A DNA stretch of 60,194 bases from Pseudoalteromonas atlantica. Its GTDB lineage: Bacteria > Pseudomonadota > Gammaproteobacteria > Enterobacterales > Alteromonadaceae. A program made the position numbers and the translations under genes. Shown in pieces: positions 1 to 8,861 of the stretch (position 1 is its first letter; each line of letters begins with the position of its first letter). The stretch is taken from NCBI GenBank assembly GCA_007988745.1, contig BJUT01000021.1, positions 1 to 60,194 on the forward strand, in the 5' to 3' direction. The notes under the pieces were generated by a model. The model was not told the origin of the DNA. It ran no database searches and saw nothing but the letters and a program-made list of their open reading frames with translations.

Positions 1-75
1 TGGCCCCTAGATTGAACAAATTTTAATCCTGAAAGGTTATCAGGCCCTAATTAAAAGGCTAAATACGGAGCATTA

Positions 76-1038
76 ATGAAATATATTTCTCATGAGGGTG
101 GCACCCTTGCATTTAGTGAAACCGATAAACCGGTTTTAAAAAGCCACGAAGTGCTAGTAAAAGTGTCTGCTATAGGTGTAAATCGCGCTGATTGCATGCA
201 GCGCCAAGGTAAATACCCAGCGCCAGCTGGGGATAGCCCCATTTTAGGTTTAGAGTGCGCAGGCACAGTGGTTGAGCTTGGTTTTGATGTTGATAAAAGC
301 TGGCTTAATAAACGTATTTTTAGCTTGTGCGCAGGCGGGGCTTACAGCGAGTACGTTGCCATAGATGCTAAACAATTAATGGTATTGCCAGATGATTTAA
401 CCATGGTAGAAGGTGCAGCTATTAGCGAAGTGTACCTAACAGCATTTGGTGCGCTTTTTAAACTTGGTAAATTACAACAAGGCCAAACAGCGCTTATTCA
501 TGCAGGGGCAAGTGGTGTAGGCGGTGCGGCTATTCAAATGGCTAAAAGTGCAGGTGCAACGGTGGTTATTACTGCCGGCTCAGATGAAAAATGCGAGCAT
601 GCAAAAGCCCTTGGCGCCGATCATGCCATTAATTACAAAACAACTGACTTTGTAGAATATATGCAAGCAAATGAGCTTTCAGCAAATGCAATTGTAGATC
701 CCGTATCGGGCAGTTATTTAAATAAAAATGTGGCTATTGCTGCCATGGATTGCCAAATTATTATGCTCGCTTTTTTAGATGGGCGTTTTGCTGAGGTTGA
801 TTTTGCAGCGCTATTACGCAAACGTATTTCGTTTCATGCATCAACACTTAGAAACCGTAGCATTGAGTTTAAACGCCAATTACGCGATGACTTAGTTGCG
901 CGTTTTTACAATGATATTGCAACTAAAAAGTACGACTTTAACGTGTATAAAACACTACCGTGGAGCGATGCAAACGAAGCGCATGCTATTTTAGAGCGTA
1001 ATGAAAATGCCGGTAAAGTGGTATTACTTGTAGAATAA
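76..1038 (+). CDS. Zinc-type NAD(P)H:quinone oxidoreductase (MDR superfamily)
   Basis: A 320-residue cytosolic medium-chain reductase. The N-terminal GroES-like fold (about 1-120) includes the NRADCMQR and GLECAGTVVELG segments typical of the quinone oxidoreductase/PIG3 branch. A Rossmann domain follows with the glycine-rich GASGVGGAAIQMA at about 143-155, the NADPH-binding turn. The structural-zinc cysteine cluster of true alcohol dehydrogenases is absent, so a zinc-free quinone or enone reductase is expected despite the family name. The ATG is preceded by a CGGAG ribosome site. It stands alone on the plus strand, with about 100 bases before the next gene. Family assignment is firm; the physiological substrate cannot be read from sequence. 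Confidence 0.9.
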   Translation: MKYISHEGGTLAFSETDKPVLKSHEVLVKVSAIGVNRADCMQRQGKYPAPAGDSPILGLECAGTVVELGFDVDKSWLNKRIFSLCAGGAYSEYVAIDAKQLMVLPDDLTMVEGAAISEVYLTAFGALFKLGKLQQGQTALIHAGASGVGGAAIQMAKSAGATVVITAGSDEKCEHAKALGADHAINYKTTDFVEYMQANELSANAIVDPVSGSYLNKNVAIAAMDCQIIMLAFLDGRFAEVDFAALLRKRISFHASTLRNRSIEFKRQLRDDLVARFYNDIATKKYDFNVYKTLPWSDANEAHAILERNENAGKVVLLVE

Positions 1039-1141
1039 CCACCCAATGTAACACTGAGGCGTGTGTTGGCGTTGTTAATGCATGGCTCAGCTAATATAAT
1101 TTAGTAAATATAAAATACGTACAAAACACACAAGGTTAAAA

Positions 1142-1396
1142 ATGAACCCAATACTAGCAATACTTAAAGAGCACAATGTAAGCGACGAAAAAGTAAAAGC
1201 ATTGTTCGAGGCCTTTACACAAAACCCAATGATGGCAATGGCATTAGTACAAGAACTTGGTATTCCGCCTGAAAAACTACAGCAGTTAATGGCCGTGGTT
1301 ATGACTCAGCCGCACTTAATTAAAGAAGCCACCGACGAACTCGGCCTAGACTTTGAAAAAGTAAAAGAAGCGAAAGACAAGCTAAACCAACAATAA
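1142..1396 (+). CDS. DUF2999 family small protein
   Basis: An 84-residue soluble protein, all predicted helix, with no signal peptide. The opening MNPILAILKEHNVSDE and the GLDFEKVKEAKDKL tail are characteristic of DUF2999, a family largely confined to marine gammaproteobacteria (Vibrio, Shewanella, Pseudoalteromonas). Function is unknown in the family. It is monocistronic: a perfect 10-bp hairpin follows 17 bases after the stop. A weak AAGGTT lies before the ATG. It helps place the organism taxonomically. Confidence 0.85.
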   Translation: MNPILAILKEHNVSDEKVKALFEAFTQNPMMAMALVQELGIPPEKLQQLMAVVMTQPHLIKEATDELGLDFEKVKEAKDKLNQQ

Positions 1397-1413
1397 GCTT
1401 CACAAATTACTCC

Positions 1414-1437
1414 TTACCAAGGCATAAGCCTTGGTAA
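1414..1437 (+). terminator. Hairpin after DUF2999 gene
   Basis: Perfect 10-bp inverted repeat TTACCAAGGC / GCCTTGGTAA with a four-base ATAA loop, just after the DUF2999 stop. The following TTCTACC is only a poor U-tract, so this may be a weak terminator or a 3'-end-stabilising hairpin. Confidence 0.5.
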
Positions 1438-1534
1438 TTCTACCTAAAATCACCACACTTTTTGTTACATTATTGATTGAACTGCTTGGTATTAAGCTAG
1501 TCATACTATTACTTATGATAGGTAGGGACTAGGT

Positions 1535-2185
1535 ATGAAGCCACTTTATAAATTTTGGAAAAATAACCGTTCATTAATTTTATTTATTGCGCTGATGAGC
1601 GTGTTTAGAAGCGCAGTTGCCGATTGGTATGAAGTACCAACAGGCTCGATGAAACCGACCATTTTAGAAGGCGACAGAATATTAACCGATAAAATGGCTT
1701 ATGATATACGCATCCCTTTTACGCATATTCCTTTAGTTAAATTAGCCGACCCACAAACAGGCGATATTATTGTATTTGACTCACAAGCTGCTGATAACCG
1801 GTTAATTAAACGCGTAATTGGTGTGCCAGGCGATACGGTAGCGCTTTATAACAACGAGCTAGAAATTAATGGCGTTAAACTTAAATACAATAACTTGCAA
1901 AGCAATATTGACTCTTTAGATAAAATAGAAGATTTAAATGGCCACAAACACACCATTCGTGTTGCGCATACGCCTTCACAGCTATCGGGTTTTAATAAAA
2001 TAACTATTCCTGAAGATTATTATTTAGCAATGGGTGATAACCGCGACCACAGTGCTGACTCGCGTGTTATTGGTTTAATCCCCCGCAGCGAACTACTTGG
2101 CAAAGCAGAGCGTATTATTGTGTCGCTTGATTACGACGATTATTACTTACCTCGTAAAAACCGCTTTTTAAAACCCTTACTTTAA
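1535..2185 (+). CDS. lepB: Signal peptidase I, short form
   Basis: Type I signal peptidase (S26A) that removes Sec and Tat signal peptides at the outer face of the inner membrane. The 216-residue protein has one N-terminal membrane segment (about 13-29). Box B follows, TGSMKPTI, with catalytic Ser38. The general-base Lys92 is in RLIKRVIGVPGD, and box E is MGDNRDHSADSR. At 216 residues and a single TM segment it is shorter than E. coli LepB (two TM, about 324 residues), so it is probably a second, accessory signal peptidase rather than the housekeeping copy. The start follows GGTAGGGACTAGGT. An inverted repeat (about 2157-2194) spans the stop codon and may end transcription before the convergent nasR. 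Confidence 0.92.
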   Translation: MKPLYKFWKNNRSLILFIALMSVFRSAVADWYEVPTGSMKPTILEGDRILTDKMAYDIRIPFTHIPLVKLADPQTGDIIVFDSQAADNRLIKRVIGVPGDTVALYNNELEINGVKLKYNNLQSNIDSLDKIEDLNGHKHTIRVAHTPSQLSGFNKITIPEDYYLAMGDNRDHSADSRVIGLIPRSELLGKAERIIVSLDYDDYYLPRKNRFLKPLL

Positions 2186-2217
2186 GGCGGTTTTGGGCGC
2201 TAACCACACGCCCGATG

Positions 2218-3471
2218 TTAATCGCTTAGCTCTACAATTTTTTGCGCAATATTATAAAGCGAGCAGTGCGAGTCCATTGCTTGCTTTTGCAACTTTTTAT
2301 GAGCTTGCTCTTCGCTAAGGCTTAGCTGCTCTATTAAAATATACTTTGCCTGATGTATTATTTTTTGTTCTGTTATTACCCGTTTAGCATCAACTAAAGC
2401 CTGATTTATTTGCTTAATATGTTGGCTTTGCTCCATGATTAAGTCGTACATGCTTTTATTACTATTGAGTTTATTAGCAGCGGTATTTTGGGGGGTATTT
2501 TGTTTAAACGCGAGTTGGCCGTCGGTCATTGGCATGTATTGTTCTTCAAGGCTGCTTATAACCTGTTTATTTGAATTTAAAGTGCGCTGCGCCTGAGCAA
2601 TTTGCATTGCTGCAGAGTCAATAAGGTAGTCACTGAGGTTTTGCTCAATTTTGTGCATAATATCGATACGCGTTGTTGTTACCTCGTACCACACCTCACT
2701 AAGCTGAGAAAGCGGCTGCGCATTTTCGTCATCTAAATTTTGTAAAAGCCCGCGTAGCTGATCCACTTGCTTATTTACGGGGTGATCAGTTAACGAGCGA
2801 TAGCATTTTAATACGTGTTCGTCGGCGTATTCGTTAAAAAACGTAAAGCTGTGATGCTGTTGTTGAACAAAATGAGCAAGCTGTTGTTTTTGCTCCACGG
2901 TAAACTTACTTGATGCAAACGCTTGCGCGCCACAGGCACGTTCTTGTCCGGCGTATTCTTTACCTTGCATAAAATTAAAATAAGCCACTAGCAATCGTGT
3001 AACGCGCGGGTCGCTTGCGCCATCGGCGGCTTCTAAAATTATATTTAGCAAACACGAAATAAGCTGCGTATACGATTGAGTTGCATGCACTGGGGTAATT
3101 TTTTGATTTGCTATTTGTTGTCGCAGCTCTGGCAGCGCCTCTAACGATTGCAAACTATGGGTAATTAAATTGTACAAACGGGTGTGGCCCGTGTCGGCGT
3201 TATCGGTAATAAAGGTCGTTTTAATTGAGTGGTAAAACTGCGTTTGGGTTTGCTCTGTTAAGCTAATTTGTTGTTTTAACTGCGAGGCAAAACGTTTGCG
3301 ATTAGAGGCTAAATAAATATTGCTCATGCCGCGCTCTTTTTGTAACTGATGTATAAAATCACCCAGTTTAGTAAGCGATGCACAGCTTTTTTGAAGCTGC
3401 TTTAAGGCATGAATTTCTTGGTATTTTGCTGCTAATAAAAACTGTTTTGTGAGAGGATTGCTCGATAACAT
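2218..3471 (-). CDS. nasR: Nitrate/nitrite-responsive antiterminator, NIT + ANTAR domains
   Basis: Predicted RNA-binding positive regulator of the neighbouring nitrite reductase operon. The N-terminal two-thirds matches the NIT nitrate/nitrite-sensing helical domain (GDFIHQLQKERGMSNIYLAS, then alpha-helical repeats). The last 60 residues (ITEQKIIHQAKYILIEQLSLSEEQAHKKL) are an ANTAR domain. This NIT-ANTAR order is that of Klebsiella NasR, which binds leader RNA and prevents termination. I start at the internal ATG (MLSSNPLTKQ) because the extra 36 upstream residues, rich in Cys and aromatics, do not look like this family. It is read in the same direction as nirB-nirD-cobA but separated by a terminator and about 270 bases, so it is probably its own unit. 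Confidence 0.85.
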   Translation of the reverse strand: MLSSNPLTKQFLLAAKYQEIHALKQLQKSCASLTKLGDFIHQLQKERGMSNIYLASNRKRFASQLKQQISLTEQTQTQFYHSIKTTFITDNADTGHTRLYNLITHSLQSLEALPELRQQIANQKITPVHATQSYTQLISCLLNIILEAADGASDPRVTRLLVAYFNFMQGKEYAGQERACGAQAFASSKFTVEQKQQLAHFVQQQHHSFTFFNEYADEHVLKCYRSLTDHPVNKQVDQLRGLLQNLDDENAQPLSQLSEVWYEVTTTRIDIMHKIEQNLSDYLIDSAAMQIAQAQRTLNSNKQVISSLEEQYMPMTDGQLAFKQNTPQNTAANKLNSNKSMYDLIMEQSQHIKQINQALVDAKRVITEQKIIHQAKYILIEQLSLSEEQAHKKLQKQAMDSHCSLYNIAQKIVELSD

Positions 3472-3689
3472 AGGACTTGTTCCACACTTTTTTGTATATA
3501 AAGTGCAACCACTGTTCCAATCATTTAAAAATTTTTCGATTGAATTTAAAATTAAATTAAAACAGCCGCTTAAAGCCATACTTGTTATTTGTTCCCATTT
3601 TAAATTATCTGTCCTTATTACAGGAATAAACCTTTTTGGTGCAAAAATAGTTGTTTTTGCACTCGATTGCGCCCTTCATGAATTAGGGG

Positions 3690-3728
3690 AAAAAAGTGTT
3701 TACTCTGTAAACTGCACAGAGCAAACAC
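3690..3728 (-). terminator. Intrinsic terminator of nirB-nirD-cobA
   Basis: Read on the minus strand, GTGTTTGCTCTG pairs with CAGAGTAAACAC (one mismatch) and is followed by TTTTTT. It lies 12 bases after the cobA stop and separates the nitrite operon from nasR. Confidence 0.7.
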
Positions 3729-3740
3729 CAGAGGGGGAAT

Positions 3741-4607
3741 TTATGCGTTGCTACATTGCAGCAACGCTGGGCTGATAGCCATTTGATGATTTATTACCTC
3801 GCCAACCATAATTAGCGTAGGGCCTGTTAATGTATGCACCGCACTTTCGCTAATAATTTGCCCAAGCGTGCTGGTTATTATTTTTTGCTGGTTGGTGGTG
3901 GCATTTTCTATCAATGCGATAGGGGTTGTTTTAGGCCAGCCAACCGATTGCAAACCAGTACTTAATGCGTTTAAACGTCCTAAACCCATATAGACGACTA
4001 GCATGGGGTTGTTAGAGCCTTGTACATAGGTGTAGTTGTGCCAATTAGGGAGTTTATTAGGATCGGCAAATTGCGCCGTTAAAAATGTAACACTTCGGGC
4101 CACATCACGAGCAGTAAGCGGTATGCCGGTATAAGCCGAGGCTGCACACGCGGTGGTAACGCCTGGGACAATAGCAAAATTAATATTATGCTCTGATAGG
4201 GCGTTGGCTTCTTCATTAATACGCGCAAAAATACTCGGATCGCCACCTTTTAAACGAACAACTTTAAACCCTTGTTGTGCGTATTTTACTAATAGGTCAC
4301 TAATGGCAGCTTGTGGCATAGAGTGCTTGCTTGCGCGTTTACCTACATACACTCGCTGCGCATGTTTAGGCAGTGTATTTAAAAGCGCTTCACTAACTAG
4401 GCTGTCGTACAATACCACGTCGGCTGCTGCAATCAGGCGCTGCGCTTTTACCGTTATAAGCTCAGCATCGCCCGGGCCTGCCCCTATTAAATACACGTGG
4501 CCGTTTTTTTGATGTTTAGCTTTGTGCTTTGCATCTTGAGTGAGTTTATTAACAAACTTGTTTAGCCATGGGCTTTCAATACCCGAAAAATACGAAAGAA
4601 CACTCAT
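3741..4607 (-). CDS. cobA: Uroporphyrinogen-III C-methyltransferase (siroheme branch)
   Basis: SUMT methylates uroporphyrinogen III at C2 and C7 to precorrin-2, the first step to siroheme, the cofactor of NirB. The 288-residue protein carries the SUMT signatures VYLIGAGPGDAELITVKA (about 38-55), RLKGGDPSIFAR (about 118-129) and the PGVTTACAASAYTGIPLT loop. A 36-residue lysine-rich N-terminal extension precedes the conserved core. There is no CysG-type dehydrogenase/ferrochelatase fusion. It lies 11 bases downstream of nirD with a strong AAGGAG site, forming a nirB-nirD-cobA operon in which enzyme and cofactor synthesis are coupled. Confidence 0.93.
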   Translation of the reverse strand: MSVLSYFSGIESPWLNKFVNKLTQDAKHKAKHQKNGHVYLIGAGPGDAELITVKAQRLIAAADVVLYDSLVSEALLNTLPKHAQRVYVGKRASKHSMPQAAISDLLVKYAQQGFKVVRLKGGDPSIFARINEEANALSEHNINFAIVPGVTTACAASAYTGIPLTARDVARSVTFLTAQFADPNKLPNWHNYTYVQGSNNPMLVVYMGLGRLNALSTGLQSVGWPKTTPIALIENATTNQQKIITSTLGQIISESAVHTLTGPTLIMVGEVINHQMAISPALLQCSNA

Positions 4608-4618
4608 TTTATTGCTCC

Positions 4619-4972
4619 TTATGCTAACGCTGTAATGGCTTTTGGCTCAGCGCTAACAAAGACATTGCCATTGTCTATTTTGGCTTCAAATACGGGGAGC
4701 TGTATTGCCTCTGCTTCTAGGCATTCGCCAGTATTTAAACAAAAATGTTGCTTATACAAAGGGGAGGCCACTACTAATTTTCCATCAATAGAGCCAATAA
4801 TGCCGCGCGATAGTACATTGGCTTTGCCTATCGGGTCGTAGTTGCTAATGGCTAACACAGGCTCACTATTTTGTGGAACATAAAATATGGCCACTTGCTG
4901 GTTGTTTACTAATGCGCATACGCCACTATTAGCAACTAGGTCGTCGGTTGTTCCAATTTTATGCCAATACAT
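4619..4972 (-). CDS. nirD: Nitrite reductase (NADH) small subunit, Rieske-like
   Basis: Small subunit of the cytoplasmic assimilatory NADH-nitrite reductase. The 117-residue protein has a Rieske-type fold without the cluster-binding Cys/His pairs, as is usual for NirD (ends in EAKIDNGNVFVS). I chose the ATG giving MYWHKIGTTDDL: it overlaps the nirB stop by 14 bases and has AGGAG eight bases upstream, inside the nirB 3' end. A longer TTG start 18 bases earlier is less likely. Confidence 0.9.
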   Translation of the reverse strand: MYWHKIGTTDDLVANSGVCALVNNQQVAIFYVPQNSEPVLAISNYDPIGKANVLSRGIIGSIDGKLVVASPLYKQHFCLNTGECLEAEAIQLPVFEAKIDNGNVFVSAEPKAITALA

Positions 4973-7535
4973 CAGCTTGCTCCTGCTCAATTTCCATTAC
5001 GGGGATACGGTTTGTCGAATTTTGCTGGTTACGTTTTTCAGACTCAGTGGCGGGGCGAATTTGGTTGCGCTCTTGTACAAATAAAATATTGCTATCGGCA
5101 TCTGGGCTATTAATAAATTGGCGGAACCGTTTTGAGGCTTCTGGACTTTCGACTGCTTTTTTCCATTCGCAGGCATAAGTTTTAGTTATAAGCGCCATTT
5201 GCGTTTCAAGCTCATGGCAAATACCTAGGCTGTCGTCTATTACTACGCTTTTTAAATAATCTAACCCGCCTTCTAAATTTTCCATCCACACTGAGGTGCG
5301 CTGCAGTTTATCGGCGGTTTTAATGTAAAACATGATCACGCGGTCAATGTATTTAATGAGTGTTTCGGTATCTAAATCGGTAGCAAATAAATCAGCATGG
5401 CGCGGGCGCATACCGCCATTTCCACATACGTATAAGTTCCAGCCATTTTCGGTTGCTATTACGCCTATATCTTTGCTTTGTGCCTCAGCGCATTCGCGGG
5501 TACAACCCGATACGGCCATTTTAAATTTATGCGGGGCGCGTAAACCTTTGTAGCGGTTTTCAATCGCAATCGCGTGGCCAACACTGTCTTGTACTCCATA
5601 GCGACACCACGTACTGCCAACGCACGATTTAACAGTTCTGAGCGATTTACCATAAGCGTGACCGGTTTCAAAACCGGCTGCAATAAGTCTTTCCCAAATA
5701 ATAGGGAGCTCTTCAAGGCGTGCGCCAAATAAGTCGATACGCTGCCCACCTGTGACTTTACAGTACAGGTTAAAGTCTTTAGCAACTTGACCAATAACAA
5801 TAAGTTTGTCGGGGGTAATTTCGCCACCCGCTATACGGGGCACGACAGAGTAAGAGCCATCTTTTTGCATATTTGCAAGGTAAGTGTCGTTGGTGTCTTG
5901 CAGGCCAACATGAGCGGGTTCTAAAATAAACTCATTCCACGTTGAAGCTAAAATAGAGGCCACGGCAGGTTTGCATATTTCACAGCCGTGATGACCGCTG
6001 CCATGTTTAGCGAGCAAATCATCAAAAGTTTTAATGCTTTCTACTTTTACTAAATGCAGTAACTCTTGGCGCGAAAAAGCAAAGTGTTCACACACATGGT
6101 TGTTAACTTCAACCCCACGGCTTTGAAGTTCACTGTCGACTACCGATTTTAATAATGCGGCACAACCACCACAGCCGCTGGCGGCTTTGGTACAAGCTTT
6201 AACTGCAGATAAATCGCATGAGCCGCCATCAATTGCACCCACAATGTCGCCTTTGCTTACATTGTGGCACGAACAAATAGTCGCAGTATCGGGCAGGGCA
6301 ATTCCCGCTAAAACAGGCGCTCCTTCGCTATCAGGTAAAATGAGGCACTCAGGGTGTGCGGGTAATTCCATGTCGTTTAACATGTACTGCAACAGTGTGT
6401 CGTAATCGCTAGTATCGCCAACAAGCACTGCGCCTAATAACTTATTGCCTGCCTCATTTAAAATAATTTTTTTATAACAATCACGAATAGGATCTTGATA
6501 AATTAACTCTTTGCAATCGGGGGTTTTAGCGTGGGCATCGCCAATTGAGCCTACCTCTACCCCGAGTAGTTTTAATTTTGTGCTCATATCGGCGCCTAAA
6601 AACTCAAGTTCGCCGCCTGTAAGTTGGCTTGCAACCACGCGAGCCATGTTATAACCCGGGGCGACTAAGCCAAATAGCTTTTTGTCCCATAAGGCACATT
6701 CGCCAATAGCATATATATCTGGGTTTGATGTTTGGCATTGGTTATTTATTACAATGCCGCCACGTTGCCCTAATTCAAGTTCGGCCACTTTGCCAAGCTC
6801 ATCGTATGGGCGAATACCGGCCGAGAACAAAATTAAGTCGGTTTCTAAAAACGTGTCATCTGAAAAATTTAATCTGTAACGGCTTGTTTCGCCTTTTACT
6901 ATTTCGCTGGTGGCTTTAGCGGTATGCACGCTTACGCCCAATTTTTCAATTTTGTTTTTTAACAGCGTACCACCTTGTTCATCAAGTTGTACCGCCATAA
7001 GTTGGGGTGCAAACTCAACTACATGAGTATCAAGCCCAAGTTGCTTAATTGCATTGGCTGCTTCAAGCCCTAATAAGCCGCCACCTATCACTACGCCACT
7101 TTTACTTTGTGCAGCGCTAGCTTTTATTTGCTCTAAATCTTCTAGGGTACGGTAAACCAAGCAATGGGGTTGGTCATTCCCTTTAATTGGCGGCACAAAC
7201 GGGTACGACCCTGTTGCTAAAATAAGTTTATCGTAATTAAATTTATCACCGGTTTGAGTGCTAACTACCTTGTTTGTTTTATCTATTTCATTAACCCACT
7301 GGTTAGTATGCACATTTATATTTAACTGCTGATAATTATCAAAGGTGGTTAGGGCTAAATCGGCGGCTGTTTTACCATCAAACACGCTGGATAAGTAAAC
7401 ACGGTCATAAGCTAAATTTGCTTCTCCACACAGTACGGTAATGTGCGCGTTAGCGTCGCTTTGGCGCATTTGCTCTACAAAATGGTGCCCAACCATCCCA
7501 TTCCCAATAATGAGTATTTTTGTTGGTGTTTGCAT
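4959..7535 (-). CDS. nirB: Nitrite reductase (NADH) large subunit
   Basis: 858-residue catalytic subunit reducing nitrite to ammonium with NADH. Order of domains: FAD/NAD-binding pyridine nucleotide-disulfide reductase (about 1-300, starting ILIIGNGMVG); a BFD-like [2Fe-2S] domain with CSCHNVSKGDIVGAIDGG near 425 and CGGC about 35 residues later; a ferrodoxin-like half domain; and a C-terminal siroheme/[4Fe-4S] domain with KSCVGSTWC and CTRECAEAQ supplying the four cluster cysteines. Length is normal. The ATG follows GAGGGGAT. A strong terminator sits about 35-80 bases upstream of the ATG, in the leader, so transcription probably depends on antitermination by NasR. Confidence 0.95.
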   Translation of the reverse strand: MQTPTKILIIGNGMVGHHFVEQMRQSDANAHITVLCGEANLAYDRVYLSSVFDGKTAADLALTTFDNYQQLNINVHTNQWVNEIDKTNKVVSTQTGDKFNYDKLILATGSYPFVPPIKGNDQPHCLVYRTLEDLEQIKASAAQSKSGVVIGGGLLGLEAANAIKQLGLDTHVVEFAPQLMAVQLDEQGGTLLKNKIEKLGVSVHTAKATSEIVKGETSRYRLNFSDDTFLETDLILFSAGIRPYDELGKVAELELGQRGGIVINNQCQTSNPDIYAIGECALWDKKLFGLVAPGYNMARVVASQLTGGELEFLGADMSTKLKLLGVEVGSIGDAHAKTPDCKELIYQDPIRDCYKKIILNEAGNKLLGAVLVGDTSDYDTLLQYMLNDMELPAHPECLILPDSEGAPVLAGIALPDTATICSCHNVSKGDIVGAIDGGSCDLSAVKACTKAASGCGGCAALLKSVVDSELQSRGVEVNNHVCEHFAFSRQELLHLVKVESIKTFDDLLAKHGSGHHGCEICKPAVASILASTWNEFILEPAHVGLQDTNDTYLANMQKDGSYSVVPRIAGGEITPDKLIVIGQVAKDFNLYCKVTGGQRIDLFGARLEELPIIWERLIAAGFETGHAYGKSLRTVKSCVGSTWCRYGVQDSVGHAIAIENRYKGLRAPHKFKMAVSGCTRECAEAQSKDIGVIATENGWNLYVCGNGGMRPRHADLFATDLDTETLIKYIDRVIMFYIKTADKLQRTSVWMENLEGGLDYLKSVVIDDSLGICHELETQMALITKTYACEWKKAVESPEASKRFRQFINSPDADSNILFVQERNQIRPATESEKRNQQNSTNRIPVMEIEQEQADVLA

Positions 7536-7569
7536 TGGTATCCCCTCAATGACGGTTTAATTTAAAAAC

Positions 7570-7616
7570 AAAAAAGCCCGCCACAGTTACAAATTAATGC
7601 AACTGCGAGCGGGCTT
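7570..7616 (-). promoter_or_regulatory. Leader terminator/antitermination site of nirB
   Basis: On the minus strand the leader holds GCCCGC, a bulged U, then CGCAGTTGCA paired (with G-U wobbles) to TGTAACTGTG, then GCGGGC and six Us. It is a textbook intrinsic terminator with a six-base UUAAUU loop, placed before nirB rather than after a gene. With a NIT-ANTAR gene adjacent, the likely role is nitrate/nitrite-controlled attenuation as in the Klebsiella nas operon. I could not identify the second ANTAR hairpin with its conserved loop bases, so the binding site is inferred. Confidence 0.75.
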
Positions 7617-7890
7617 CTTTGCCTGTGGTCATAACAACCTAAATGTGTGTCGTTTTAATAACGAACGGTATGGTTATCATATAAGCAAAAATGCGGCCAT
7701 TTTTATAAGTGTTTGTTTTTTAATGGCTATATTGATTTTGAATGGTTTTACTTACGCATATTTGAGTTGTTTTGGTGCGGTGCCAGCACTATGGGAGTGC
7801 ACAAAATGAGGCTACAATGTGCTGCTTAGTCAGCAAAAGTGCATTTGTGCCGTTAACTAATAACGAGGGGTAGGCGTTTAGGCTATAAAT
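7617..7890. other. Promoter/leader region upstream of nirB, no gene
   Basis: About 270 bases between the nirB leader terminator and the carbonic anhydrase terminator. It should contain the nirB promoter and the 5' half of the leader. I see no convincing coding frame and no clear -35/-10 pair or sigma-54 box. Confidence 0.5.
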
Positions 7891-7938
7891 AAAAAATGCG
7901 CTTTGTTATTTTGAAATAAAAATAACAGTAAGCGCATT
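7891..7938 (-). terminator. Terminator of the carbonic anhydrase gene
   Basis: Minus-strand stem AATGCGCTT / AAGCGCATT continued by an inner GTTATTTT / AAAATAAC stem, ending in TTTTTT. It lies 18 bases after the stop codon. Confidence 0.85.
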
Positions 7939-7955
7939 AATTCTGTAAAGCGGCT

Positions 7956-8612
7956 TTACTTGCTTTGTTTTGCTAGGGTTTCTACATCGGTATCTTCAAC
8001 AGGTTTAAAGCTGCCCGTTGCTTCATCGTAGGTTTTAATTTCTGCAGATTCTATATCATATACCCAGCCGTGTAGCTTAACTTGACCGGTTGCAATTTTT
8101 GCAGCCACAGCAGGGTGTGTTTTTATATGCTGTAGTTGTTGTACTACGTTTTCTTCAATTACTAAGCCTAGGTGGTCGTTATTGTTTAGCTCTGCGCAAC
8201 CGCATTTTTCTTTTACAACTTCAGTTGCTACGCGGCTGTGGCCAAGCCACTCTTTAACGTGCGGTAAGCTCGATAAACCTTCAGTATTTATAGCGCCTTT
8301 CATTGCGCCACAATCCGAGTGTCCACAAATAATAATGTGCGATACGCCCAGTGCAGCCACCGCAAATTCAATTGAGGCTGTCATACCGCCGGTTTGATTA
8401 CTATGTGGCGGGATAATATTGCCCGCGTTACGACAAATAAATAATTCACCGGGTTCAGTTTGAGTCACTAAGTTAGGATCGATACGCGAGTCGGCACAGG
8501 TGATAAATAACACTTCTGGGTTTTGACCATTGGCTAGTTTTTGAAACGCTGCTTTTTTTGATGGGTAAACTTCTTTTTGAAACTTAGCCACGCCCGAAAT
8601 AATATGTTCCAT
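7956..8612 (-). CDS. Beta-class carbonic anhydrase
   Basis: 218-residue cytoplasmic beta-carbonic anhydrase interconverting CO2 and bicarbonate. Zinc ligands are visible: Cys and the Asp-Arg dyad in CADSRIDPN (about 40-48), and His/Cys in CGHSDCGAMKG (about 98-108). The RNAGNIIPP segment is also typical. I start at ATG 8612 (MEHIISGV), which has AGGAG six bases upstream; a TTG two codons earlier is less likely. It is monocistronic. Confidence 0.93.
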   Translation of the reverse strand: MEHIISGVAKFQKEVYPSKKAAFQKLANGQNPEVLFITCADSRIDPNLVTQTEPGELFICRNAGNIIPPHSNQTGGMTASIEFAVAALGVSHIIICGHSDCGAMKGAINTEGLSSLPHVKEWLGHSRVATEVVKEKCGCAELNNNDHLGLVIEENVVQQLQHIKTHPAVAAKIATGQVKLHGWVYDIESAEIKTYDEATGSFKPVEDTDVETLAKQSK

Positions 8613-8861
8613 GTACAACTCCTATTGGTGTAATTTAATCGTGTTATTTATAGCTTTATTCGCCTGACAAATTAGCGCCATTATAACTTTGTTCTTGTTT
8701 GTTTTGTACTATTACACTGTTTAATAAATTTCATACTCGCGAACAAAGGGCGACACACGTGCATGAAGTTATTGGCGAATACATGAGCGTACCTAGCAGA
8801 GACTTCGAGTAAAATAAAAGGCGGTAAGTGGCGAAAAAAGGGGGTTGAGAAGGTTAGTAGC

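Noticed and set aside
3639..3662. Nine-base-pair hairpin with six-base loop upstream of nasR, considered as an ANTAR target
   Set aside because: The loop lacks the A and G expected at loop positions 1 and 4 of ANTAR sites and no terminator follows it.
5465..5827. 120-codon minus-strand frame inside nirB
   Set aside because: Out of frame with a fully conserved nirB siroheme domain; no family resemblance.
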